Source: Symsagittifera roscoffensis (taxonomy: Eukaryota > Xenacoelomorpha > Acoela > Convolutidae). Taken from it: a stretch of DNA of 64,000 bases. Positions 45,020-57,261 of this stretch are shown piece after piece. The notes beneath the pieces were generated by a model, which was given only the letters and a program-made list of their open reading frames with translations, searched no databases and was not told where the DNA came from. Position 1 is the first letter of the stretch, and the number at the start of each line of letters is the position of its first letter. The translations under genes were made by a program, and so were the position numbers. The stretch is from positions 9,250,633 through 9,314,632 of the forward strand of contig NC_087069.1 of the NCBI RefSeq assembly GCF_963678635.1, given 5' to 3'.

Positions 45020-47365
45020 TAGATTCATAGAAAACCTAGTGAAAACGATAACCGTCTGGTTCCAGAATACTTCTCCATGAACATTTCTTAGAAAATCCCA
45101 ATCTTGGTGACTATAGCGAAACGTCAAAACGTTTAAAACGTTTACTCTGATCACGAAAAGATCCACAAAGACACGCTTCAACTTGAGATTGGCTTCCAAG
45201 TCTAGATTGATCTCGGTGTCCGAGTCTCGATCGGGAACATGAAACCCGACGGTGTCAATGATACTCAATGATTGATGTCTTTGTTGCAAAAAGCATCAGT
45301 CAAGGAGTCTGAGCGGTGCCTAGTGAAAACTATAACCGTCTGGTTCCAGAATGCTTCTCCATAAACATTTCTCAGCAAATCCTAATCATGCTGACTATAG
45401 CGAAACGTCAAAACGTTTAAAACGTTTACTCTGATCACGAAAAGATCCACAAAGACACGCTTCAACTTGAGATTGGCTTCCAAGTCTAGATTGATCTCGG
45501 TGTCCGAGTCTCGATCGGGAACATGAAACCCGATGGTGTCAATGATACTCAATGATTGATGTCTTTGTTGCAAAAAGCATCAGTCAAGGAGTCTGAGCGG
45601 TGCCTAGTGAAAACTATAACCATCTGGTTCCAGAATGCTTCTCCATAAACATTTCTCAGCAAATCCTAATCATGCTGACTATAGCGAAACGTCAAAACGT
45701 TTAAAACGTTTACTCTGATCACGAAAAGATCCACAAAGACACGCTTCAACTTGAGATTGGCTTCCAAGTCTAGCTTGATCTCGGTGTCCGAGTCTCGATC
45801 GGGAACATGAAACCCAACGGTGTCAATGATACTCAATGATTGATGTCTTTGTTGCAAAAAGCATCAGTCAAGGAGTCTGAGCGGTGCCTAGTGAAAACTA
45901 TAACCGTCTGGTTCCAGAATGCTTCTCCATAAAGATTTCTCAGCAAATCCCAATCATGCTGACTATAGCGAAACGTCAAAACGTTTAAAACGTTTACTCT
46001 GATCACGAAAAGATCCACAAAGACACGCTTCAACTTGAGATTGGCTTCCAAGTCTAGATTGATCTCGGTGTCCGAGTCTCGATCGGGAACATGAAACCCA
46101 ACGGTGTCAATGATACTCAATGATTGATGTCTTTGTTGCAAAAAGCATCAGTCAAGGAGTCTGAGCGGTGCCTAGTGAAAACTATAACCGTCTGGTTCCA
46201 GAATGCTTCTCCATAAACATTTCTCAGCAAATCCTAATCATGCTGACTATAGCGAAACGTCAAAGCGTTTAAAACGTTTACTCTGATAACGAAAAGATCC
46301 ACAAAGACACGCTTCAACTTGAGATTGGCTTCCAAGTCTAGATTGATCTCGGTGTCCGAGTCTCGATCGGGAACATGAAACCCGACGGTGTCAATGATAC
46401 TCAATGATTGATGTCTTTGTTGCAAAAAGCATCAGTCAAGGAGTCTGAGCGGTGCCTAGTGAAAACTATAACCGTCTGGTTCCAGAATGCTTCTCCATAA
46501 ACATTTCTCAGCAAATCCTAATCATGCTGACTATAGCGAAACGTCAAAGCGTTTAAAACGTTTACTCTGATAACGAAAAGATCCACAAAGACACGCTTCA
46601 ACTTGAGATTGGCTTCCAAGTCTAGATTGATCTCGGTGTCCGAGTCTCGATCGGGAACATGAAACCCGACGGTGTCAATGATACTCAATGATTGATGTCT
46701 TTGTTGCAAAAAGCATCAGTCAAGGAGTCTGAGCGGTGCCTAGTGAAAACTATAACCGTCTGGTTCCAGAATGCTTCTTCATAAAAATTTCTCAGCAAAT
46801 CCTAATCATGCTGACTATAGCGAAACGTCAAAACGTTTAAAACGTTTACTCTGATCACGAAAAGATCGACAAAGACACGCTTCAACTTGAGATTGGCTTC
46901 CAAGTCTAGATTGATCTCGGTGTCCGAGTCTCGATCGGGAACATGAAACCCGACGGTGTCAATGATACTCAAGGATTGATGTCTTTGTTGCAAAAAGCAT
47001 CAGTCAAGGAGTCTGAGCGGTGCCTAGTGAAAACTACAACCGTCTGGTTCCAGAATGCTTCTCCATAAACATTTCTCAGCAAATGCTAATCATGGTGACT
47101 ATAGCGAAACGTCAAAACGTTTAAAACGTTTACTCTGATCACGAAAAGATCCACAAAGACACGCTTCAACTTGAGATTGGCTTCCAAGTCTAGATTGATC
47201 TCGGTGTCCGAGTCTCGATCGGGAACATGAAACCCGACGGTGTCAATGATACTCAATGATTGATGTCTTAGTTGCAAAAAGCATCAGTCAAGGAGTATGA
47301 GCGGTGCCTAGTGAAAACTATAACCGTCTGGTTCCAGAATGCTTCTCCATAAACAGTTCTTAAAA
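45020..47365 (-). repeat. eight tandem 284-bp units of a GTPase partial domain
   Basis: Each unit, on the minus strand, encodes the G3-to-G4 part of an AIG1/GIMAP-like GTPase: SIIDTVGFHVPD, then EANLKLKRVFVDLFVIRV and, where intact, WDLLRNLYGEAFWNQ and VIVFTR. Unit starts on the minus strand are at 47277, 46993, 46709, 46425, 46141, 45857, 45573 and 45289, exactly 284 apart. Units differ by only a few bases. Since 284 is not a multiple of three, consecutive units change frame. In six of eight units TGG is changed to TAG just after FRYSQHD; the units at 46141 and 45289 keep the Trp. The array therefore cannot be one long protein, but one intact unit could be used as an exon. Confidence 0.8.
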
Positions 47366-47379
47366 GGTTTCAGCCGAGG

Positions 47380-47493
47380 CGGATACGGCAATTTTGGAAT
47401 CTTCCATTCTAGACCTGTTATCACATTGCATACATAACTTTTTCCTGCTCCAGTTTTACCGACAATGAGGAGTTTCCGACACCCATTTGTCAA
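47380..47493 (-). pseudogene. AIG1/GIMAP-like GTPase, P-loop exon
   Basis: The minus strand encodes GCRKLLIVGKTGAGKSYVCN and then VITGLEWKIPK. GKTGAGKS is a Walker A/G1 box, as in AIG1/GIMAP and septin-type GTPases that bind GTP. It lies directly upstream, in gene direction, of the 284-bp array, which supplies the G3 (DTVGF) and G4-type (VIVFTR) parts, so the two belong to one locus. The switch I region is missing between them. The exon runs straight into a partial ninth unit in a different frame. No start codon is firmly placed. Confidence 0.6.
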
Positions 47494-47589
47494 CTAGACT
47501 GGCTATAATTTATGGTTCCCGCTTGTGTTCAAAAGTCTTTTGGTTGCATTTTTCCTCGAAATATTTCCTGGGTGTGCTCGATAAGGGTC

Positions 47590-48091
47590 CGGCTAAAAAA
47601 AATCCATTTAAGATTAGCCTTAATGCAAAAAATTTATACATTTTTTTGGAAAAGTTTCGAGAAAAGCAGGTCTCAAATGGCGGTTTTTAGCGCGCGTTTA
47701 ACCCGCAAAGATTGTATATTGTCGCGCCTTTTTACAGTAGCGATTTTTTTTGGCGGAAGGGGTGGCGACGTTTTATCCCTTCATCGATTTTACCACTTGA
47801 CCACCTTTGGGACTTTTTTTAGGACATTCATTTTTCCGACCTTTCTAAAACTGTTTCATACAAACAATATATGGACGTCAAAAACTTCCAGAAAGAGCCT
47901 CAAAACGTTTTTTTTGTGCGTTTTTATTTCAAAATTCAGCTGTGCCCAAAAAAAATTTTCATCAAAGAAGGGTCTTTATAATAAACTTGGAGAGATTGGT
48001 CTACGCTTGGTCAAGCTAAAAACACTAGTTAGTTTTAATAAAATTTTCGAAAATCCCCTCCCCACTGGAGAAAATTCTGGACCCGCCCCTG
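47590..48091 (+). mobile_element. fragment related to the hAT-type MITEs
   Basis: The right end GGACCCGCCCCTG (to 48091) and the inside (GCGCGCG, 'gattgtatattg', 'cacctttgggactttt') parallel the MITEs at 11198 and 32449. No left terminus was found. Confidence 0.5.
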
Positions 48092-50670
48092 CATTTTGAA
48101 AGATTTATGGTCGGTCGGATCAAAATGGGTGCATTAAAATGGAAGTGAAGTACGCGACTCGCGATAAGAGACGGCGTCTCTGAGAAGGAGTCTTCAGAGC
48201 ATATGCTACCCGTCGTTGCTCTCGACGTCTTACATGCGAAATAATAGTTTCTGCCAAAAAGACGTTAAATTTCTTTACCTGTTGATCTTGAAGTCGATAT
48301 TTAATGATTCAATCTGTCCTTTAGCGTTCTTCTGAAATGAAAAGTTCCCTTCCGTTTAGTATCGGAAATTCCAGGTTTTCCACAAAAATAGTTGCAAACA
48401 CGTGGTTGATTGCAATCAGGCACGACACAGCTAGCGTGGGTCAGGGTCAGTATAGTCCACAATAAACACTGCGCGTCCGCAATCGGGAAGACACCGAGGG
48501 TCGTGGAAATTTTCGTAGCGGTCGCTGCACCAGAGCCGTTGGACAGAGGAGTGATTGTTTCTAGTTAGCGGCCACCGGTGTTGTTTTTACTCGTTGTTCG
48601 TTTCGTGGAGTTGACAATTGTTGAGTTGACAACACGAATATGTAGAGAAAATAAATTACAAGGACCGATTAAAGCTCTGGTTGATTTTATTGCAAATGCT
48701 CGCAAATTTATATGCAGTTGATGACTCAAAGCGTATGACATTTTTCGCTTTTTGACCAAGATATGGCAAACACGTGAATAATGCAAACACACGTTGTTTC
48801 TTGTCTTTCAGTGATTGCTTTTGTTTTCGTTTCTTTGCAGGTAAAAACTACTTTTCAGTTTTGAATGCCGCAGCTTTATGAAATCAACACTCAATTGTAC
48901 GAAGATAACTTACGAAACTAGTTTACTCAATTTTATGTAGCTTTTACTTCTGACTTATATTTACGTCTAGCTTATTTATTATGAATTACGATTAGTCGTT
49001 GACCGTGTTTGTACACGTTTGTTCAAGTCTCGTGCGAAGTTTTGCCAAAACATTAAGTATATCTACCAACGAAGAAAAGACCGTTTGATGATACTCTTTT
49101 TGCTTATTATTCTCAGGTCATTATCATGACTCAACTATCATGCATCACATGAATCAAACCGCCTAGTAAAATATTAGTAGGATGTCAACATATGACTATG
49201 ATAGGTAATCATGTCGAGGTTAGGGTCTCTATGATCAGATATTTCAAAATTCGGATAATTTTAGACTGTCCCAAACTAATCTCGAGACCTTTGCACACTT
49301 TTTGCTCTATATTTTGATTGTCATTGTGTACAACTCAAGCTACTTAATGTTTTGGTTGGCAATTGAATTTTTCTTGCAAAAAGATTAGTCTCAGAAATTC
49401 TTGGATAAAAAAAATGCCTGCACAACTTCATACTAAGAAAAAAACGCTTGTCTTTCTATATCATAAAATATCAAAGAGCTTAAAAGTATTATTCAATTAA
49501 ATTTATAACCATTTTTTCTTACTATGAAAATTTTAATTGAGCATTTTTTGCCAATTTTTGGAATTAAATAGCAAAATACCATACTTTGCCATACGTTTTA
49601 GCACAAAGATTTCAAGACAAAAAAAGCAATTTTTTTCAAACTTTGAAATTGTATGACAAACAATTTTCCATAAAAATAAACTCAAAAGTTTTAATTTTAA
49701 ATATTTGTGTTCCATCTGAAACACACTAACCAAGGACTTTCATGATAAGATATCCCAGAGAGTAATTGACAGTTACCACGCAGATAAACTGCATATAGTG
49801 ATTTAGCCATACAGTTTAATGTCAACACTTTCATCCAGAATTATTAACCAAAAACGTAACCTATAGTAAACGCCTAGGAAATTTCAGTGGTTGAGAGAAA
49901 TGGCCTGTTCTTTTTACAAATTCATAGCGTTTGAAAACAAAAAAATAATGGTAGTTATAAAAAACTTATTTGTGATTGTTAGTTCTTTTTGGTCAAAAAA
50001 CACAAACTGTTCTACATTATAGACACAAAAAGTTAATTTTTGCATGCTTAATTTTTTCCGTAAAATATATACTCGAGGTTGCAAATAAAGAAAAAATAGA
50101 AGAGTTTTTACCACAAAACTGTTTTTATTAAAGAAAAGTGCATATCATGCAATTTTCTTATATGAACCTTATATGATAAACCTGTTGCAATGCAAATGGA
50201 AATTTGAATTTAAACACAAGCGTGAACATTAGCTAAAGAATAACAGTTAGACGAAAGGTCTAGAGCAAAACATAGGAACAGAGAAGGAGGTATGGCGCGG
50301 ATTCGAGTCCCCATATTACATCATATATACATCTAATCATGGGGCCCCAATTGACCCTTTTCAGAAGTTATTGTTGTTTCAACTTGGTTCAGCCTTGATT
50401 AGGGCTGGCCGTCAAAAAGAGCAGTTTGTCTCGAGGAGCTGAAAATGAGTGAGAATATTAACAAAATTTACTTGAGTTTTTTGGATTAGTTACCGATCAT
50501 TGACAGCAGTGATTCGAATTGCCAAAAAAACAGCAAATAAAACGTTGGTGTCTAACTAATGTTTCCTAGTTACAGAGGTTGAGCAGATTGGGACACGAGA
50601 GTCATGCCAAAATGGATACACGAGGAAGCACATGATTCAAGCACACGTAGCATTTCAGGGTCGCCCACTG
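48092..50670. other. no gene recognised
   Basis: A moderately GC-rich island at 48400-48560 could be an exon or promoter, but no frame in it has a recognisable motif. The rest is AT-rich and homopolymer-rich. A 75-codon minus-strand frame at 48565-48792 and others near 49530 and 49910 look like chance. Confidence 0.4.
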
Positions 50671-51168
50671 TCAAATCTTATAAAATTTTTTGAAAAATTC
50701 GTGTATTTCGAAACTTCTGGTTGCTGGAGAGACTGGTAAGACTTCCTCTCGTTGCTTGCGCGCTCGTTGTGCGGTGCGAACTAAATTTTCTCTGGATGGT
50801 AGGGCTAGTTGAGTGGCAATGTTGTCTGTAATGGGCTGAATGGCGGTTGCGACTGTGACGGTTGGGGTGTTATTATCGCTTAGATCCTTGATGTTTTTCA
50901 AGACTAGTCGAGCATCAGGTTTGCCCGTGGAAATATCTTGATTATGTTGACCCCTTGTTTCAATAAAGTTTTCTCCATCCGTAATTGCTGTTGCGCGGTA
51001 TTTATGGGTTTGGTACTTTGAGAATTTCCAATTTGTTGTTGTCTTGTTTTTGCGTTTAAGGTAATATTCGTGGCCTGATACCACTAGCATTTGTTTGCCA
51101 TTCGAAGATAAAGTAAAATGGAATGACGCTTCAAACATTTTATCTGATCTGATAGAGTGGTATAACAA
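50671..51168 (-). CDS. FLYWCH-type zinc finger protein, degenerate
   Basis: A continuous 165-codon frame. Residues about 15-80 fit the FLYWCH domain pattern: F then SSNGKQMLVVSGHEYYLK, then NWKFSKYQTHKYRATAITD and GQHN. At the usual zinc ligands, W-x-C has become WKF, C-K-A-R has become YRA and the final H-N-H is HNQ, so zinc binding is probably lost. The second half (LPSRENLVRTAQRARKQRE) matches the basic segment seen after FLYWCH domains in MULE-transposon-derived proteins. It could be a fragment of a mobile element or a domesticated gene. The open frame despite ligand loss is unusual. The start shown is the first ATG (LYHSIRSDKMFEASFHF). Confidence 0.6.
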   Translation of the reverse strand: MLYHSIRSDKMFEASFHFTLSSNGKQMLVVSGHEYYLKRKNKTTTNWKFSKYQTHKYRATAITDGENFIETRGQHNQDISTGKPDARLVLKNIKDLSDNNTPTVTVATAIQPITDNIATQLALPSRENLVRTAQRARKQREEVLPVSPATRSFEIHEFFKKFYKI

Positions 51169-52569
51169 TGGTTAAAGAAATAGGCAGTATGATTTTTTTT
51201 ATAAAACTCACAAACGTCTTTTGTTGCCTTCAATTAGCACCATGTAGGTTATCTCTGTTTTAAACGCGTGAGTGAGGGATTATTTCTCTAACTAATCTAA
51301 ATGCATTTATTTTTGAGATGCTACAAGTGAATTAAGACTACCTCAATTAGTAAGCTTAATTGGACTAATCCTGTACTTATAAAAAGGACTTAATTTGAAA
51401 CAAATTATCGTCATTAAAAGGGGGTTAAATTGTTATGGGGTTATCATGTTACGGGGTTATAATAGAGGGGTTGTAAAAAGAGGGGGTTAAATATCGCAGG
51501 GTTAAAGAGTGGGACACCAAAAAAAGGCAAATTATTTGCTCAATGATTAGTGAACAGGACTGCAAATTGACGTCGTAAATCAAAAGTTGCATATTCTCTC
51601 TGAGTGATTATTGACAGTGACTGAAGAGTGACAGACGTCGGGTCGACAACTGCAGTTCAGCGTGGGTGTAAGAATTTTGTCACAACTCAGATAGAGTCTC
51701 GCTGGCCATATGTCTCATCCAGGCCTCACAACCTGCAACAACCTGTAATACCGTTAAAAAATTCAAAATTTAACATAAATCTGTTGATGCAATCATATCA
51801 CTCTTATCAAAACTGGTTGGATAATTGTGCACGGGTTGAAAATTTGTGAACTCGAGACATGGACGACTGATAGATGATTAATTTTTGGCTTGCCTTCTGA
51901 CTCGAAGCCCAAGGTCATATTTTCTGAAAAATTTTGTGAAAACAAATTTGAAAATTATCATAACAGCCAAATCTTTCTCAAATCTGTGCAAAATTTTGCT
52001 TTGAGCTGCAATCCACCTTGTGTTAAGTAGTTAAGTGGCATAATGAAATACCAGGCAAAATAAGCTGATACTTTTTTTCTCAGTTTGACTTCGCGTGCGT
52101 TGTTAGAATTTATTCGAGTTGCCTCATTTACTACCCACCTTGTTATAACACAGAATGATAACTTGCTTTGAGTGTAAAATAGCAGTTCTTGACCGTCCGA
52201 TTATAGAACTCGTTGAGTGTTAGTAAAATTGGCAGGTCAGTTACGTTGTGGGCAATTAGGTTATGTTGCTTTTATTCATCCTCATTTTTTCTTTGCGTGG
52301 TTGATGGAGCTCACCGACCTATTTTATTCCCTTCCTTATTGATAATACCGTCATTACCGTCATAACTGCTCTAAGCATTTGGAAAACTTACTCGGGGTCA
52401 GTTCTCTAGATCGCGCACTTCAAAAAATGTCCGCACAATCTCAAAGGCGTGTGAAAGAGACTTGATTTACTAAGGCCGCTTTGAGCTTTATATGAAACAC
52501 TAGGAATTAGCAGAAATCAGCTTGATATTATCTGCGTCATTTTTTGCCCAAACGAAAATTTTGGCACGA
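51169..52569. other. no gene recognised; GGGGTTA-type cluster at 51417-51510
   Basis: Between 51417 and 51510 the plus strand has about seven runs of four or five G in GGGGTTA(T/A)-like spacing, which could fold as a quadruplex. Otherwise nothing recognisable. Confidence 0.45.
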
Positions 52570-53718
52570 CACCATAAATAAATCCATTATTAGGCACATC
52601 CGTAACAACAACCGTAGTTTGAATATTGAACAAATTAAGAGCCTTCTGTTGAGATACAAGGAAAGCCTCAACGCTATTCTATGCGATCGTCGCGTTGCTA
52701 CTGATTATATAGAAACGTAGTTGAAAAATAACGAATTCTTTGTTCTTAACGTAGTTGAGGACTTTATCTCAGAACGAAAGTCCAAAAACCAAACATTCAT
52801 TGAAAAACAAAAAGAGCTCTAACAGTCCCCTTCTCCTGAGTTGAGGACTCTGTTGTTTTTGACGACATAGCGCTGAATAAAGGACACTGAAAAAAAGAAG
52901 AAGCGGAACCTGTTGTTGCTTAAGAATATTAGGGTGATGGACAAAATAAATAAAGCGTTAAAAGTTACTCTCCCTCGTACGTTATTGATGTATTAATTTT
53001 TTTGTTGGATTTTTACGACTGAAAAAAAAGTATGTGAGTCCTTGTTTGTGAAAGTGTTAAGCCTTGAAGTTGAATTACAGAAGAAAATTAGAAAGTTGTT
53101 TGATGAGTACAGCCATTGCGAGAACGACCATTCTATAAGCCATAAAATTATTTTGAAAAGTATAGAGAGTCGGAGTGGTATTTTAACGAAATTGGTTCAG
53201 TATCAGTCTTCGTTACATTCTATTAACAATCTAGTTAGCCTACCACTGTTCATTTATTGAGTTTCTATTATTTTGACTCAGCAAATGGTTCGGTCTACTC
53301 AACCAGTAGTGAGTCTTTGAAACCCAGGCGCAGTAGTTCAGAGTAATTTAATGTACAAATTAAATGAGTAATTTTCCGCCTCTGAAATTCGTCAAATCGG
53401 AAACTGAAATAAATTTTTCTCTACAATTTCTGGACTCGTTACCGTTTTGAAGTCTCTGTCCTTTAACGACAACCTGAAAAGTGATAACGTTTTAAATCAA
53501 ACCAAGCTGTCAGGAAGCTTCCAGCAATCCCTTCGGAGGTATGGTTCAGACAAATCGTAAAAACATCATTGGCAGCGACCGATTTTGCTAGGTTTCAATG
53601 AGTGGCTCAATGAAGAAGCAGAGAGCCACGAGAGGCAAGTGTTGCTTAATTGTCTGAAGAATCAGTGAAGCAGAAATGGCCAGTATGCTAAGGCGTTTGC
53701 TAGTAATGCAAAAATAGT
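52570..53718 (+). pseudogene. BEL/Pao gag, first copy
   Basis: A decayed Gag N-terminal region: SLNIEQIKSLLLRYKESLNA, then VVEDFISERKSKNQTFIEKQ, then LEVELQKKIRKLFDEYSH and an alpha-helical stretch to 53260. The later part (53400-53710) includes KLPAIPSEVWFRQIVK and WLNEEAESHERQ in separate frames, resembling the conserved end of BEL/Pao Gag. Stops and frameshifts are frequent. Segment 52748-53718 is repeated downstream. Confidence 0.55.
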
Positions 53719-55480
53719 GAGGACTTTATCTCAGAACGAAAGTCCAAAAACCAAACATTCATTGAAAAACAAAAAGAGCTCTAACAGTCCCCTTCTCCTG
53801 AGTTGAGGACTCTGTTGTTTTTGACGACATAGCGCTGAATAAAGGACACTGAAAAAAAGAAGAAGCGGAACCTGTTGTTGCTTAAGAATATTAGGGTGAT
53901 GGACAAAATAAATAAAGCGTTAAAAGTTACTCTCCCTCGTACGTTATTGATGTATTAATTTTTTTGTTGGATTTTTACGACTGAAAAAAAAGTATGTGAG
54001 TCCTTGTTTGTGAAAGTGTTAAGCCTTGAAGTTGAATTACAGAAGAAAATTAGAAAGTTGTTTGATGAGTACAGCCATTGCGAGAACGACCATCTATAAG
54101 CCATAAAATTATTTTGAAAAGTATAGAGAGTCGGAGTGGTATTTTAACGAAATTGGTTCAGTATCAGTCTTCGTTACATTCTATTAACAATCTAGTTAGC
54201 CTACCACTGTTCATTTATTGAGTTTCTATTATTTTGACTCAGCAAATGGTTCGGTCTACTCAACCAGTAGTGAGTCTTTGAAACCCAGGCGCAGTAGTTC
54301 AGGTACCTTCTGGAAACAGTTTTACTCCGACAACATTTTTAAATGTCATTCTGGTTTTGTAGATCTCGTTATGCGTCACCATCAACTAACCAGGTTTCCT
54401 TGAGCCATCAAATTATAAGGTCAGTAGCAGTTGCCTACCAGGCATCTCTAACCTCGTCCCAATAACATATAAATGAGCCCGCTACTAGCTATAGTTTTCG
54501 GCTGAACACTATAATCCTAACAAAAAAATTGTGCAGAGGAGCTACTGCTTCCCCCTTAATGTTGGCTCACCAACACTGCATTCCATTAGTAAAATTTTTT
54601 ACCGCATTAACTCCGTGTGCTCCTCACAAATTTTTTTTCTTTTATATTTTTAGGCTAATCTTTTCGCTGGCTATGGTCAGGTTTTCTCCAGAGAAGCGCA
54701 CGTGTGCTCCTCGCAGGCTCATCAAACTGTCACTTCCAATAATCAAAAATTTTCCTTATGTTACACAGCGACAAATATCAGAAATTTATATGCTCTACCC
54801 TTCGAGCGTCCATTTTTGATACTATAATTGGTCGATATTTTCATGCCCAGCCCTAAAATTCATGTTTCTGTTTTCTTTGGAAGCGGACACAGTTCGATGG
54901 TAACGCACTTAACTGGCATGAGTGGTTTGGCCAGTTCAAATGGACGGTTGATTCAGCCATATTCACACGGTTGATTCAGTCAAAAAAACGCTCGTTGTTG
55001 GTAAAGCAAAGTTCTCAATTGCCGATTTTATCTATAGTTATATATGATACAAAATTGCCTTAGTAAATTTTCAGAGAAATTTTGGCAGCTGCATGGAAAA
55101 ATAGGGCTCATTTAAATTAAATGAGTAATTTTCCGCCTCTGAAATTCGTCAAATCGGAAACTGAAATAAATTTTTCTCTACAATTTCTGGACTCGTTACC
55201 GTTTTGAAGTCTCTGTCCTTTAACGACAACCTGAAAAGTGATAACGTTTTAAATCAAACCAAGCTGTCAGGAAGCTTCCAGCAATCCCTTCGGAGGTATG
55301 GTTCAGACAAATCGTAAAAACATCATTGGCAGCGACCGATTTTGCTAGGTTTCAATGAGTGGCTCAATGAAGAAGCAGAGAGCCACGAGAGGCAAGTGTT
55401 GCTTAATTGTCTGAAGAATCAGTGAAGCAGAAATGGCCAGTATGCTAAGGCGTTTGCTAGTAATGCAAAAATAGTGGCTC
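53719..55480 (+). pseudogene. BEL/Pao gag, duplicated copy with extra 815 bases
   Basis: Bases 53719-54302 repeat 52748-53336, and 55119-55480 repeat 53345-53710, almost identically. Between them lie about 815 bases missing from the first copy. That segment begins with FWKQFYSDNIF in frame with SLKPRRSSSGT, which fits the F-S-G-x-x-x-x-W/F-x-x-F part of Gag, so the second copy keeps the ancestral order and the first probably suffered a deletion. The flanking element continues at 55490. Confidence 0.55.
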
Positions 55481-55489
55481 TCAAGTGGT

Positions 55490-55690
55490 AAGACTAAGGA
55501 AAGAGAAACTTTTCTCACTGTTCGGTATGTAAAGACCTACACATTTTGGAACTACGCCGTCTTTGAAGGAATGACCGTACTTTTCTACAGTGCTTAAAAA
55601 CCAGAAAAACTCAAAAACCAAATTGTGATTGCAATCCTAACGTGCTTTTACATGGGCAGAAAAAACTTGGAAACCGGTAAGATAAAAACA
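55490..55690 (+). pseudogene. BEL/Pao Gag-Pol zinc-knuckle region
   Basis: A broken frame with CSVCKDLHI, then RTFLQCLKT, then CDCNPNVLLHG, the order of Cys/His blocks (C-x-x-C...CL...C-x-C...LLH) that precedes the protease of BEL/Pao elements. Confidence 0.5.
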
Positions 55691-56456
55691 CTCTTCGTCA
55701 TCCAGAGTTGCTTTCCCCAAAAACGTGCCTACTAACGCGGCGGTCCGCGGTGCAACTTCCGAGGAGTCAACAAAAGGTCTGTTGCAAATCACATCACTGG
55801 TCGTTTTTTTCTGATTCAAAGAAAAAAGCTCTATCGTTTGTGATGATGCTTCTACGCATTACTGGGTAGCTTGCACTCTTGTAACTGTGCTCAATTTGGT
55901 TGCTACTTCGCTTAATTGCACATTAAAGGGATACTTTTCTACAACCGTGATAAAAACATATCAAACAAGATTCAGCGTTTCCGCAGAAACTGATTATAGC
56001 TAAGCTTTTTTTTGTTTTGAACTTTTGTTGAAGGTAGTATCTGCATTGGGTCCGAAAGGGTAAATTTTCTTGAGCTTTAAAAAATAGAAAATTGCTCTGG
56101 TAAAGCCGAAACGATACAAGTAAGAGGAATGTTTTCTAAAGTCAGGATTTCTATTACTCAATAAGCCTATTGAGTATTTACAGGAGAGGACTCACACTCA
56201 CACTCACATTCACCTTCAGATATGTTGAATCGTTAGTAGTTTGTTACCTCCGTGTTTTGGTTCTAGCTGATCCTGCTTAAAATAAGGGTGGAAGTTAGTT
56301 CTCTAGCTGTTCAAATAAAAACAAGTCTTGAGTTGGATTCCTACCAAGTTTTGAAGCATGTTGACACCCGTTCCGCCGCACTGTCATTTCTGAGACTTGA
56401 AACCTTTCACAATGGTGATAGATATATCGTCATAGAGATACAGATGGGGCATCAAA
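55691..56456. other. interior of the BEL/Pao element, mostly unrecognisable
   Basis: Expected to hold the protease and the RT start, but decay is too strong to place them. A CTCACA microsatellite lies at 56188-56210, and a 60-codon minus-strand frame at 55637-55819 is a shadow. Confidence 0.45.
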
Positions 56457-56699
56457 ATGAAAGGAAGCGTCCTCAAACAAATCTCTCTAGAGCTTTTAGA
56501 GCCAGCTCTGCTGCAAAATCTGGGTCTTTTACGTTTTGAACAACATAAATACGCTGTTCCAGTCGATATACAAGAGATGTTCTTGCAGATCCGAATCCTT
56601 GAGACAGATCAACCTCTTCTCCGTTTTTTTTTGGCGGGAGGACCTCACAACAAAAGTGGCTATTCAGGAATTCACGCGTTAAATTTTTGGCGCTCATGA
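56457..56699 (+). pseudogene. BEL/Pao reverse transcriptase fragment
   Basis: An open stretch containing LLEPALLQNLGLLRFEQHKY, AVPVDIQEMFLQIRI, DQPLLRFFL. This matches the BEL/Pao RT block L-L-x-G-P-D-L-L...L-L-R-F-R...V-x-x-D-I-x-x-M-F-x-Q-V-x-I...D-x-x-x-x-R-F-L-W, including the first catalytic Asp. The Y/F-x-D-D box downstream is not found. Confidence 0.75.
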
Positions 56700-57261
56700 C
56701 TCACCAACATGTGCAAATATTATTTTGCAAAACAATGTATTTGTCCATCAAGTTAAATGATTTGAAATGCTTCAGCTGTAGTCCAGAATTTTTTCATGGA
56801 TGACCACCAAATCTCTTTCGAAACAGTAAACAAGCAAGGAAATTAAATGGAGATTTATTCTCACTCTTGATAATGGATAGTTTTGCCTTGACAAATTGTG
56901 TCTGCAATGACGTCTCAAAAACAACCACTCTCAATCCCGAAAATCGGAAGATCTATACACCAATAAAAGATATCTGAGTCCAGACTAGTCATTGCATGTC
57001 CTCGTAGTGAAGTGGGATTAAATAAAAGATACGCTATTAGTCATAAAAGGTGGTTACTGACCACTAGACAAAGCGTTAAATGAGCGTGCAAAACTGAGAA
57101 TTTTCTCCTCGGTTGTTGACCCAATTGTTTTGTAGCTCCATATAATGTGCGGGCTCACTTGATTTTAAAATACATCTAGCGAATCAATGGGTCAAAAAAG
57201 GGGTGATAATCTTCCGAAGGAAACGAAACAATTCTTGTAAGAGTATCACTCAAGTTTTCCT
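56700..57261. other. interior of the BEL/Pao element, decayed
   Basis: Between the RT and RNase H fragments. No motif can be supported and stops occur in all frames. Confidence 0.45.

Noticed and set aside
55637-55819. 60-codon minus-strand frame
   Set aside because: It is antisense to the BEL/Pao zinc-knuckle region and has no supporting signal.
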